Origin: JBKQHQ01 sp052148715
GTDB taxonomy: Bacteria > Pseudomonadota > Alphaproteobacteria > Rhizobiales > Xanthobacteraceae
NCBI GenBank assembly: GCA_052148715.1
Contig: JBKQHQ010000140.1
Span: forward strand, 1 to 51,207
Reading direction: 5' to 3'
DNA length: 51,207 nucleotides
This document shows, piece after piece, positions 45,129 through 51,207 of this stretch; the stretch's first letter is position 1; every line of letters begins with the position of its first letter. The notes beneath the pieces were generated by a model, which was not told the origin of the DNA, ran no database searches, and saw nothing but the letters and a program-made list of their open reading frames with translations. Made by a program: the position numbers and the translations under genes.

Positions 45129-45863
45129 TCAACGTTGCGCGAAGGAAGGCGTCAGCGACTGTGCGATCTCGGTGATCAGCTTCTTGCGGATCGCATCGGC
45201 AAAGCTTTCGTAGTCCTTGGCGGCAATGACGAAGGCGCCGGGACCGCCGATTACGTTGTCCTCGTAATAGCGGTCGAGATCGGGTTCGAGCGCCAAGATC
45301 GGCAGGCCGTTGATGCCGATGCCAGCGTTGACCGCCTCGTCGCGGGCGAGCGTTACCGAGCGGCCGCGATTGTTCGAGCCGTCGCCGGAGATGTCGATGA
45401 CGCGCCGTGCCGCCTCATACGGGCTCTCGAACATCAGCGCCTGGCCGCCATCGATGGCGCCGGAGATCGACGTCCCGCCGCCGTAGAGCGCACGCGGGGC
45501 CTGCTCGATCGCATCGGCAAAAGCTTTCGCCGACGGCTCGTCGCCGAGCCGCGACCAGTCGACCGCGCGCACCTGCAGCGCGGGCCCTGTCCATTGCATC
45601 ATTGCAACCGCGATCGCCTGCAGCGGGCCTGACCGGATGGCGCCAAGCACGTTCGGATCGCGAAACGCCGCCGCATACCCCTGTCGTTGCAGGTCGAATC
45701 GGGTGCGGTCCACGCTTCCCGAGACATCCACGGCCAGCACAAGCAGCAGGTCGACATTTGCCGCCGCCGATGGTTGTGCGGGCGCCTGCTTGTGCAGCGC
45801 GGTAAACGTCGCGAGGCAAAGCGCAAAGATCAGTGCAGTCGGCAACGCAAGGGCTTTTGACAT
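45129..45863 (-). CDS. DUF1194 secreted VWA-like protein
   Basis: From ATG 45863 about 244 residues: a signal peptide (MSKALALPTALIFALCLATF), then a von Willebrand A-like domain with the metal (MIDAS) motif AVDVSGSVDRTRFD, GGTSISGAIDGG and VIDISGDGSNN. DUF1194 proteins are exported, with unknown partners. A further 11 residues (to 45896) are in frame upstream but would bury the signal peptide. It converges on the DUF29 gene with 15 bp between stops. Confidence 0.85.
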   Translation of the reverse strand: MSKALALPTALIFALCLATFTALHKQAPAQPSAAANVDLLLVLAVDVSGSVDRTRFDLQRQGYAAAFRDPNVLGAIRSGPLQAIAVAMMQWTGPALQVRAVDWSRLGDEPSAKAFADAIEQAPRALYGGGTSISGAIDGGQALMFESPYEAARRVIDISGDGSNNRGRSVTLARDEAVNAGIGINGLPILALEPDLDRYYEDNVIGGPGAFVIAAKDYESFADAIRKKLITEIAQSLTPSFAQR

Positions 45864-46040
45864 CGGTCGGACGCTTGTGATGGACCGCCGGGCCAAGCAT
45901 TATGCATGCGGCGCGCCCGGAACCAAACCGCCGGCGATGGACCGCCGGAGTTGCGGCCTTATCCGCGTCCGCGGGGAAAGGTCATGGCTGGCTACGCGGT
46001 GATTGATTTTCCTTAGATATTGCAATCGTTTGCGCGAAGC

Positions 46041-46229
46041 TTAGCCGGTTGAATCTTGCGCGACAGCCTGCACGAGGCTGGGCACAACCGACGGCGCCGG
46101 GATGTGTCGCCGGGCGGCGGCCTCTCCATCCCATGCACAGAACTCATTGCAGTAGAACCGGCCGTTGGTTGCCTTCCAGGAGGGCAACGGCTGATTGCAA
46201 TAGGCGCATTGGCGCAGAATGGTCTTCAC
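46041..46229 (-). CDS. Small cysteine-motif protein
   Basis: From GTG 46229 (GGAG 7 bases upstream) a 62-residue frame reads VKTILRQCAYCNQPLPSWKA then NGRFYCNEFCAWDGE. The CxxC and CxxxC pairs look like a small zinc-binding knuckle. A longer frame starting at ATG 46349 has an Arg/Ser-rich N-terminus that looks non-coding. I do not recognise a named family; a small zinc-ribbon protein is the best guess. Expression is unproven. Confidence 0.55.
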   Translation of the reverse strand: MKTILRQCAYCNQPLPSWKATNGRFYCNEFCAWDGEAAARRHIPAPSVVPSLVQAVAQDSTG

Positions 46230-46414
46230 ATGCGTCTCCGATTGGCGTGATGTCGACCGGGACCAAAACGACGAGACCGGTGATCGGGTTCCCGTCGGCT
46301 GCGCCGTTCGGCGGCGGCGGGTAAAAACGCGCGCACTAGATTGCGGCACGAATCATTTACGAATTGTTTATTGTAACAGGTTCCGATTTTCCGATCGATT
46401 TTGCGTGATTGCAG

Positions 46415-46432
46415 TTGCGGCGAGAGCCGCAA
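46415..46432 (+). other. GNRA-capped hairpin in the cold-shock gene leader
   Basis: TTGCGGC (46415-46421), loop GAGA, GCCGCAA (46426-46432) form a perfect 7-bp stem about 50 bases before the csp ATG. Cold-shock mRNAs often have long structured leaders. Role inferred only. Confidence 0.4.
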
Positions 46433-46480
46433 ACGTGCATGGTCCCGCCCTCTGCGCCACGCAAGATTCAAGGACTAACG

Positions 46481-46684
46481 ATGTCTACCGGAACAGTGAA
46501 GTGGTTTAATCCGACCAAAGGCTACGGATTCATTCAGCCGCAAGGCGGCGGGCAAGACGTGTTCGTGCACATCTCGGCTGTCGAACGGGCTGGGCTGAGC
46601 ACGCTCAACGAGGGTCAACAAGTCGAGTTCGAAATTGTCAGCAACCGCGGCAAGTCTTCTGCGGAGAATCTAAAGGTCAAGTAA
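46481..46684 (+). CDS. CspA-family cold-shock protein
   Basis: A 67-residue single cold-shock domain that binds single-stranded RNA/DNA. It opens MSTGTVKWFNPTKGYGFIQP (RNP1 KGYGFI) and has DVFVHISAVE (RNP2). AAGGA lies 7 bases before the ATG. An in-frame extension to 46409 is not conserved. The leader from about 46350 is AT-richer and may hold the promoter and a regulatory hairpin. Confidence 0.95.
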   Translation: MSTGTVKWFNPTKGYGFIQPQGGGQDVFVHISAVERAGLSTLNEGQQVEFEIVSNRGKSSAENLKVK

Positions 46685-47074
46685 CGCGTTATCCTGGCGT
46701 TTTCGCCGGACGCTTTCAGAATCGGAGCCTGTTGTCGCAAGAGCTTCCGATGTCACATAAGACGACGACGCAGCCGAAGGAACTTGACGGCCCGGTGTAG
46801 CAGCCGGCCTGCCGCGGACTTTATGCGTTTCAAGAGGCCTCGGCTTCGCGCCAGGCAAACCCTCACTAGCGCATCAAGATCGCGGCCGACCTTTTGGTGC
46901 GATGTTCGTGCCGCAAGACACTGGTCCGCTTACGAGCGGACCAGGTCGAACGCAGATATGTTGTCCGGCCCTTGAGCCCTATGCGGCGAAACGGATCCGC
47001 GTCGCGGCGGCCGCATCTTCACGAGCGGTTCTCTGCTTCGCGCGGAACGGCGACCGCTCGAAATGTGTAGCGTC
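46685..47074. other. 390-bp region with no clear gene and a strong hairpin
   Basis: No convincing coding frame. CTGGTCCGCT (46921-46930), loop TACG, AGCGGACCAG (46935-46944) form a perfect 10-bp hairpin with a UNCG-class loop but no T-run afterwards. The surrounding sequence looks like decayed coding DNA or a small RNA; I cannot decide. Confidence 0.35.
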
Positions 47075-47323
47075 ATGATGAAACGCGAGACATTCGCGAT
47101 CGCCAATGTCTACGTGCCGGTCAAGCGGCGTGCGACGCTCGATCCCAAGGTCGTTGATGAAATAGCCGAGAGCATCCTCGAGATCGGGTTGCAAGCCCCG
47201 ATCCTGGTGCGTCGCGACGGCGAGCGTTATGTGCTGGTCGAAGGCCTGCATCGGCTCGAAGCTTGCCGCAAGCTTGGTGAGGAGACGATTGTCGGCTTCC
47301 TCGTGCAAGCGCGGCAGCACTGA
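47075..47323 (+). CDS. ParB-like nuclease-domain fragment protein
   Basis: A short protein (82 residues from ATG 47075) corresponding to the ParB N-terminal domain only: DPKVVDEIAESILEIGLQAP, ILVRRDGERYVLVEGLHRLE and ACRKLGEETIVGF. The usual GERRxxA CTP-binding box appears as GLHRLEA, as in the single-domain ParB/Srx proteins of plasmids and phages. It lacks the HTH and dimer domains of chromosomal ParB, so it cannot be the partition protein. It converges with a ParA-type gene 64 bp away. Confidence 0.8.
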   Translation: MMKRETFAIANVYVPVKRRATLDPKVVDEIAESILEIGLQAPILVRRDGERYVLVEGLHRLEACRKLGEETIVGFLVQARQH

Positions 47324-47327
47324 CTGC

Positions 47328-47374
47328 AGCATGATCCCGAAAAGTGGGCACCGGTTTTCGGAAAAGATCATGCT
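47328..47374. repeat. Palindromic repeat element between parB-like and parA-like genes
   Basis: AGCATGATC at the left and GATCATGCT at the right enclose an inner pair CCGAAAA/TTTTCGG, with a GTGGGCACCGG centre. Elements of this form (GCATGATC...GATCATGC) are, from memory, a very common dispersed hairpin in Rhizobiales genomes. Sitting between convergent genes it may act as a bidirectional terminator. Confidence 0.75.
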
Positions 47375-47386
47375 CCAACAGTAAGA

Positions 47387-48067
47387 TCAGGCGGCCGCCT
47401 TGTGCATGACGCGCGCATTGTCGTAGGCGCCGTTGATAGCCGCGACCGATTTTTCAATCGCCGTCCAAAGTCGGCTAATCTCGTCGGCTGCGACCGAGCT
47501 CGGCGCATATTCCTTCGCGCCTTCGCCGGAGGCAAGCGCGCTCGAATAGTGCATGCGGTGCGTGATCTGGCCGGCCCAAACCGGAATTTGCAGCCGCTGC
47601 AGCCCGTGACGAGCCTCCCCAACAATCGCCGCCTCGCTGGTGTCGCGTCGCGGGGGGGCGGCATTGAGCACCACTGCATAGGGCTTGTTCAGCTCCCGCG
47701 TGATCCCGATGGTCTCGCGTACCGCCGCGAGGTCGAACAAGGTAGGGCGCGCTGGAATAATCACGAGCGTCGCGCAACGGATCGCTTCGGTGACCGTGGG
47801 TGACATGTCCGGCGAAGTGTCGACAAAAACCCACGCATAGCCTTCACGCTTGGCCGCCTTGACAATCTCGGAAACACCCCGCGTGCCGTTCACCAGCGGT
47901 GGTTCCCCGGTGCCCCGGACCTTGTGCCATAACGTCAATGACGCCTGCGGATCGGCGTCGATCAACAAAGCTCTTTCATTGGGTTTGTGGGCGGAAGCCG
48001 CCAAATGGGCGGCAAGGGTGCTCTTGCCCGAGCCGCCCTTGCGAGAAGCGATCACGATGACATTCAT
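47387..48067 (-). CDS. Orphan ParA/MinD-type ATPase
   Basis: A 226-residue P-loop ATPase: deviant Walker A SRKGGSGKSTLAAHLA (about 8-23) with the signature lysine, LLIDADPQASLTLWH, and Walker B-like WVFVDTSPD. It lacks an N-terminal HTH, so it is of the short ParA type seen in plasmid partition, ParC/PpfA-type protein positioning and phage. The ATG at 48067 is followed upstream by two 12-bp direct repeats. The true chromosomal parAB usually lies near gidB and is not here, so this is an accessory system. Confidence 0.88.
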   Translation of the reverse strand: MNVIVIASRKGGSGKSTLAAHLAASAHKPNERALLIDADPQASLTLWHKVRGTGEPPLVNGTRGVSEIVKAAKREGYAWVFVDTSPDMSPTVTEAIRCATLVIIPARPTLFDLAAVRETIGITRELNKPYAVVLNAAPPRRDTSEAAIVGEARHGLQRLQIPVWAGQITHRMHYSSALASGEGAKEYAPSSVAADEISRLWTAIEKSVAAINGAYDNARVMHKAAA

Positions 48068-48133
48068 GGCAAAGCGGTCCTAAACTGTCGGATTGTTAAG
48101 GGAAGCGAGCCCTTTTCAACGCGAATCACCCTG

Positions 48134-48169
48134 TACTCAAATTAACACCCATACTCAAATTAACATATG
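48134..48169. promoter_or_regulatory. Two 18-bp-spaced direct repeats upstream of the parA-like gene
   Basis: ACTCAAATTAAC occurs at 48135-48146 and again at 48153-48164 (18-bp period), in an otherwise GC-rich region and 68-97 bp before the ParA start. ParA proteins often control their own promoters through repeats, or repeats may be a centromere-like site. Only the sequence is certain. Confidence 0.5.
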
Positions 48170-48374
48170 CGAAGTGGCGTCAATACCACCCTTACCCACA
48201 ACCACGTGTGGTGTCCGTGGATTGGCCGGGCCCCGAGCCGTGGTCGAAAAATATGGCGATAAGGGTTTGTTACTACGCCGATTCCGGCGGATTCGCTCCA
48301 ACAGCCTCTTATCGAATCAGCTCGCGCGCCCTACATTGCCCGTCATCGTCAACCAATCGAAAGGAGGTGATCCA

Positions 48375-48452
48375 GTGTCTCATTGTCTATCGCCGCGGTC
48401 GTCGGCATCGGTGAACTGGATCCTCGCCTCTACCGAGGTCCGCGCCGTGTAA
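48375..48452 (+). CDS. 25-residue mini-ORF with a perfect Shine-Dalgarno sequence
   Basis: GTG at 48375 opens MSHCLSPRSSASVNWILAST then EVRAV and TAA. AAAGGAGGTGATCC (48360-48373 region) directly precedes it and is complementary to the whole 3' end of 16S rRNA, far stronger than needed. A GC hairpin lies 43 bp after the stop (48495-48522). The layout is that of a small gene or leader peptide, but the SD overlaps the start closely (2-3 bases), so the RNA may instead act through its anti-ribosome motif. I do not recognise the peptide. Confidence 0.4.
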   Translation: MSHCLSPRSSASVNWILASTEVRAV

Positions 48453-48494
48453 TGCGACGCATTCCGGTCCGAGCTGGACCGCGGTCTGATAGTG

Positions 48495-48522
48495 GAAGGG
48501 CTGCCCTTACGGGCGGCCCTTC
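48495..48522 (+). terminator. 12-bp hairpin after the mini-ORF
   Basis: GAAGGGCTGCCC, loop TTAC, GGGCGGCCCTTC form a 12-bp stem with one G-U pair. Only a short pyrimidine stretch follows (TTGCTG), so termination without Rho is uncertain. Confidence 0.45.
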
Positions 48523-48606
48523 TTGCTGTGAGCATCCTCCGCAAAAAAAACAGCCGGGTTCCCATAGGGAAGGGCGATTGGATCTAGATCCCATTGGTGC
48601 CGTTAG

Positions 48607-49083
48607 ATGCCCGATCCGACCGACGTCCGCGTTCTTGTCGATGCGGATGCTTGCCCCGTAAAGGATGAGGTCTATCGGATGGCGCAGCGCCACCAGGTGC
48701 CGGTGACCGTTGTGGCGAATGCTCCGATCCGCGTCCCCAAGGACCCGCTGATCGAGCGAATGACCGTCGGCGGCGGGTCCGATGCCGCCGACAATTGGAT
48801 CGCCGAGTGCGCACGGCCGGGCGATATTGTGATCACCGCCGACATTCCGCTCGCGGCCCGCTGCGTAAAGGCCGGTGCCGAGGTGATCGCACCGGACGGG
48901 CGCCGCTTCACCAAGGACGTGATCGGGATGGCGCTCGCCATGCGCGACTTGATGACCGATCTGCGTTCGGCCGGAACTGTGACGGCGGGGCCGCGCCCAT
49001 TTTCGGCGCGCGATCGATCCGCCTTTCTGGCCGCCCTTGATCAGGCGATCCGGCGGCTACACCGGGGCCGAAAGCACGTCTGA
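48607..49083 (+). CDS. YaiI/YqxD family protein (DUF188)
   Basis: The 158-residue protein has the family hallmarks RVLVDADACPVKDEVYRMA, GGGSDAADNWI and GDIVITADIPLAARCV; the fold belongs to the PIN-like/NYN nuclease group, though no activity is settled. Widely conserved, cytoplasmic. ATG 48607 fits the usual N-terminus. Confidence 0.93.
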   Translation: MPDPTDVRVLVDADACPVKDEVYRMAQRHQVPVTVVANAPIRVPKDPLIERMTVGGGSDAADNWIAECARPGDIVITADIPLAARCVKAGAEVIAPDGRRFTKDVIGMALAMRDLMTDLRSAGTVTAGPRPFSARDRSAFLAALDQAIRRLHRGRKHV

Positions 49084-49093
49084 GCGGGACCGT

Positions 49094-49405
49094 CTATTTC
49101 TTCTCCAGCAGGAGTTGGCCTTCGTGCTCGATCAAAGTCTTGGCCCTTTCGGCCAGCAGCGCGAGCAGCCAAGGAAGCATCACTTCGAGCCGCACATGAT
49201 CGTCAGCCACATCCATCGTGCCGCTCAAAGGGTGCCCGAGCACGACGAGGCGGAAATCGAGATGCTCGTTGGTCCATGTCTCCCCAACTTGCGTCAGGTG
49301 CTGGCCGAATGCGGCGCGCGCTCTGCCGAGGCCGGCCTGTATCCGGCGGACCGCCTCCTCCTTGCCGAGGCGGTGCGGAATGGACACGACAAGGGGTTTT
49401 GACAT
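49094..49405 (-). CDS. Polyhydroxyalkanoic acid system family protein
   Basis: A 103-residue protein: SIPHRLGKEEAVRRIQAGL, TWTNEHLDFRLVVLGHPLSG, VEVMLPW-like block and a Leu-rich C-terminus. These match the small PHA-granule-region family (PHA_gran_rgn). The link to polyhydroxyalkanoate granules comes from gene neighbourhoods of other species; none of the PHA genes are in this window. It converges on the DUF188 gene. Confidence 0.82.
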   Translation of the reverse strand: MSKPLVVSIPHRLGKEEAVRRIQAGLGRARAAFGQHLTQVGETWTNEHLDFRLVVLGHPLSGTMDVADDHVRLEVMLPWLLALLAERAKTLIEHEGQLLLEKK

Positions 49406-49519
49406 GGTCGAACTGCCCGGTGAGATTCAAGGCCCCTCATGTAGGGACGCGGCGCCTTGCAGGAAAGCTGCGAAGCCGAATAGGCGAAGGCGCGCCGGGT
49501 ACAACAGAGGGATGGATCG

Positions 49520-50509
49520 ATGGAAGAAACCGACGCCGCCAGCGCAGGTTCCGGCGAGGGAGACGCCGTTTCGTCGTCAAGAACGTGGCCCGGAGGTAGT
49601 GTCGTCGCGCGGCTCCAAATTGCCGATGAGGCGGCGGCGCGACGGCTCATCGATCAGCTTTGCGAATGTTGGGAGCCGGAAGAGCTTGCTTGCTCGGCGC
49701 ACGAGGCCCCGGGCGGCTGGAGCGTCGATGTCCACTTCAAGGCCGTGCCGAACGAGACCGCGGTGCGGGCGCTGGTCGCCCTTGTGGCGGGGGAGATCGT
49801 TGCCCGGGCGCTCGTGTTCGAGCGGATTGGCGCCAAGGATTGGGTGAGGGAGAGCCTCGAAGGGCTCAGGCCGGTCGCCGCCGGCCGTTTCGTAGTTCAC
49901 GGCGGCCACGACCGCGCCCGGGTCGCGCAAAATCGCGTCGGTATCGAAATCGAGGCGGCGCTTGCCTTCGGCACCGGCCACCATGGCACCACGCGCGGTT
50001 GTCTGCTTGCCCTCGACCGCATCGCGAAGGGAGCCGCGCCGCGCCCGCCTGTTGCATTGGCGCGCAACCGCAGGGACCGATCGGGTCTCCGCGCTATCGA
50101 CGTTGGCACCGGCACCGGTGTGCTCGCGATCGCTGCCGCCAAGGCCCTGCGCGCCCGCGTCCTCGCGAGCGACATCGATACGCGCGCGGTCAACGCGGCG
50201 CGTGGGAATGCCAGGCTCAACCGGGTCGGCGGCCGCATCGAGTTGATCCGCGCGAACGGGGTTACGGATCGGTTGTTTCGTTTGCGGGCGCCGTTCGATA
50301 TCGGCTTCGCCAACATTCTGCTGTTGCCGCTCAAGCGGCTCGCGCGGCCGCTAGCGCGGCTGCTGGCCCCGCATGGGCACCTTGTTCTGTCGGGATTGCT
50401 GCCATCCCATGCGAATGCCGCCATCGCAGCCTATCGCGCGCAAGGCCTGAGGCTCGAGCGCCGCTTGCTGCTTGACGGTTGGGTTACCTTGGTGCTGCGA
50501 CGGCCGTAG
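49520..50509 (+). CDS. prmA: Ribosomal protein L11 methyltransferase
   Basis: Trimethylates ribosomal protein L11 with SAM. The 329-residue protein has a small N-terminal substrate domain (about 25-120), then EIEAALAFGTGHHGTTRGCL, the SAM loop DVGTGTGVLAIAAAK (about 193-207) and the Asn-containing motif FANILLLPL (usually NILANPL). A 20-residue Arg-rich insert before the SAM loop (PVALARNRRDRSGL) is unusual but seen in some alphaproteobacteria. ATG 49520 has a GGATCGATGG-type context; no strong ribosome binding site is visible. Confidence 0.9.
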   Translation: MEETDAASAGSGEGDAVSSSRTWPGGSVVARLQIADEAAARRLIDQLCECWEPEELACSAHEAPGGWSVDVHFKAVPNETAVRALVALVAGEIVARALVFERIGAKDWVRESLEGLRPVAAGRFVVHGGHDRARVAQNRVGIEIEAALAFGTGHHGTTRGCLLALDRIAKGAAPRPPVALARNRRDRSGLRAIDVGTGTGVLAIAAAKALRARVLASDIDTRAVNAARGNARLNRVGGRIELIRANGVTDRLFRLRAPFDIGFANILLLPLKRLARPLARLLAPHGHLVLSGLLPSHANAAIAAYRAQGLRLERRLLLDGWVTLVLRRP

Positions 50510-50540
50510 GGTCGTCCGCGAATGACAGTCTCCCATTGTC

Positions 50541-50562
50541 ATTGCGAGCGAAGCGAAGCAAT
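50541..50562. repeat. Short dispersed-type repeat ATTGCGAGCGAAGCGAAGCAAT
   Basis: ATTGC ... GCAAT arms flank GAGCGAAGCGAA. Variants of this (TTGCGAGG...CGAAGCAATC) are a frequent small interspersed repeat in many Proteobacteria. The core GAGCGAAGCG also appears in the uvrD insertion at about 42785. The rest of the 204-bp gap before the caspase-like gene shows nothing clear. Confidence 0.5.
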
Positions 50563-50713
50563 CTCGAGCGTCGAGCCGGGCACGGCAGCCGAACTCCAAT
50601 TCTTTTGGCGCCCGGGTGGCGACGAGGGTCATGCGTCCCCTTCCTGCCCGCCTCGCGCCGTGGCAGACTATCTGGATTAGAATCTGGGTCAGACGCTCGG
50701 TTCGGGGGGCATC

Positions 50714-51090
50714 ATGCGCCTTTTGGCGGCGTTAGCTTGTGCCGTGATGCTGATTTGCCTCGGCCTCCTGCCCAGCGACGCCGCCGAGAAGCGGGTGGCG
50801 CTGGTGATCGGCAATTCGGCGTATCCGGGGCGGGCTCGCGAACCCCGCGAACGACGCGGCCGACGTAACGACGGCGCTACGGAGAATCGGGTTCGAGGTA
50901 GTGACCGGCACCGATCTGTCGCTCACCGGCTTCGCGCAAATCATGGATGCCTTCCGCGAGAAGGCCAAGGGCGCCGACGTGGCGCTGATGTATTACGCCG
51001 GCCACGCCATGCAGTTCGAGGAGCAGAATTGGCTGATGCCGATCGATACGCGCGCGACCAGCGCATTCGACGTGCACCACTACAATATTG
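50714..51090 (+). pseudogene. Caspase-like (peptidase C14) secreted protein, frameshifted and interrupted
   Basis: ATG 50714 opens a signal peptide (MRLLAALACAVMLICLGLLP) and the caspase p20 start KRVALVIGNSAY. At about 50825-50834 the frame breaks: the continuation LANPANDAADVTTALRRIGF is in a different frame from 50835. From there the fold continues through YYAGHAMQFEEQNWLMPIDT, holding the catalytic His, to HHYNI near 51090. After that the residues stop resembling the family before the catalytic Cys (DACRDN-type motif) appears. Both defects make a functional product unlikely; the frameshift is in a GC run and could be a sequencing error. Confidence 0.72.
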
Positions 51091-51207
51091 AATGCTTCAT
51101 CGCGAAGTCGTGTGGGTTATTTTTTGTCAATTTCGATCAATGCCCTTTGTTGTTTCTGCTACTGTTGAGGCTGTGGGCATGTGGGCAACGCTTGCGTTGT
51201 CCAAGCG

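Noticed and set aside
47075..48067. Chromosomal parAB partition locus
   Set aside because: The genes are convergent, ParB has only its N-terminal domain, and no parS-like palindrome is seen.

Overview
The window is GC-rich chromosomal DNA from an alphaproteobacterium, most likely Hyphomicrobiales (Rhizobiales) in the Bradyrhizobium/Xanthobacteraceae neighbourhood. The reasons are: the complete division and cell wall (dcw) cluster in the alphaproteobacterial order; a circularly permuted two-piece tmRNA gene; an alpha-type SspB; GANTC sites next to cell-cycle promoters; DUF4169/RHH, DUF1194 and DUF29 genes; and several palindromic intergenic repeats of the kind common in Bradyrhizobium relatives. 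The genus is an inference from gene content only.

Layout. 1-4.7 kb (minus strand): a 5-oxoprolinase/hydantoinase fusion gene cut by the left edge, RNase P RNA with its terminator, and an AmpD-type amidase. 4.9-24.5 kb (plus strand): promoter and MraZ operator, then mraZ-rsmH-ftsL-ftsI-murE-murF-mraY-murD-ftsW-murG-murC-murB-ddl-ftsQ-ftsA-ftsZ. Many junctions are ATGA or TGATG overlaps, so translational coupling is likely. The larger gaps are murC-murB (filled by a palindromic repeat), murB-ddl (possible cell-cycle motifs) and ftsA-ftsZ (a hairpin). 24.9-30.9 kb (plus): lpxC, bamD, recN, ligA. The Mur enzymes and MraY/MurG make lipid II; FtsW/FtsI polymerise and cross-link septal wall; FtsQ, FtsL, FtsA and FtsZ build the divisome; LpxC and BamD serve the outer membrane.

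30.9-33.9 kb: aminopeptidase P (minus), then the two-piece tmRNA gene directly followed by sspB, so the RNA that writes the degradation tag sits beside the adaptor that delivers tagged proteins to ClpXP. 33.9-35.6 kb: an AT-richer accessory patch with a DUF4169 gene and two tandem ribbon-helix-helix genes. 35.6-45.9 kb: a large AsmA-type protein, an FAD-linked D-lactate/glycolate dehydrogenase, a hotdog thioesterase, a UvrD/PcrA helicase with an internal insertion, DUF29 and a VWA-like DUF1194 protein.

46.0-51.2 kb: small genes (zinc-ribbon-like protein, cold-shock protein, ParB-like fragment, orphan ParA ATPase, a 25-codon ORF with a perfect Shine-Dalgarno sequence, YaiI/DUF188, PHA-system protein), then prmA and a broken caspase-like gene running off the right edge.

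Most of the window is conserved core. I did not find a clear undescribed multi-gene system. The best leads are the four-box MraZ operator, the ssrA-sspB neighbourhood, the orphan ParA/ParB-like pair with direct repeats, the RHH patch, and the mini-ORF at 48.4 kb.
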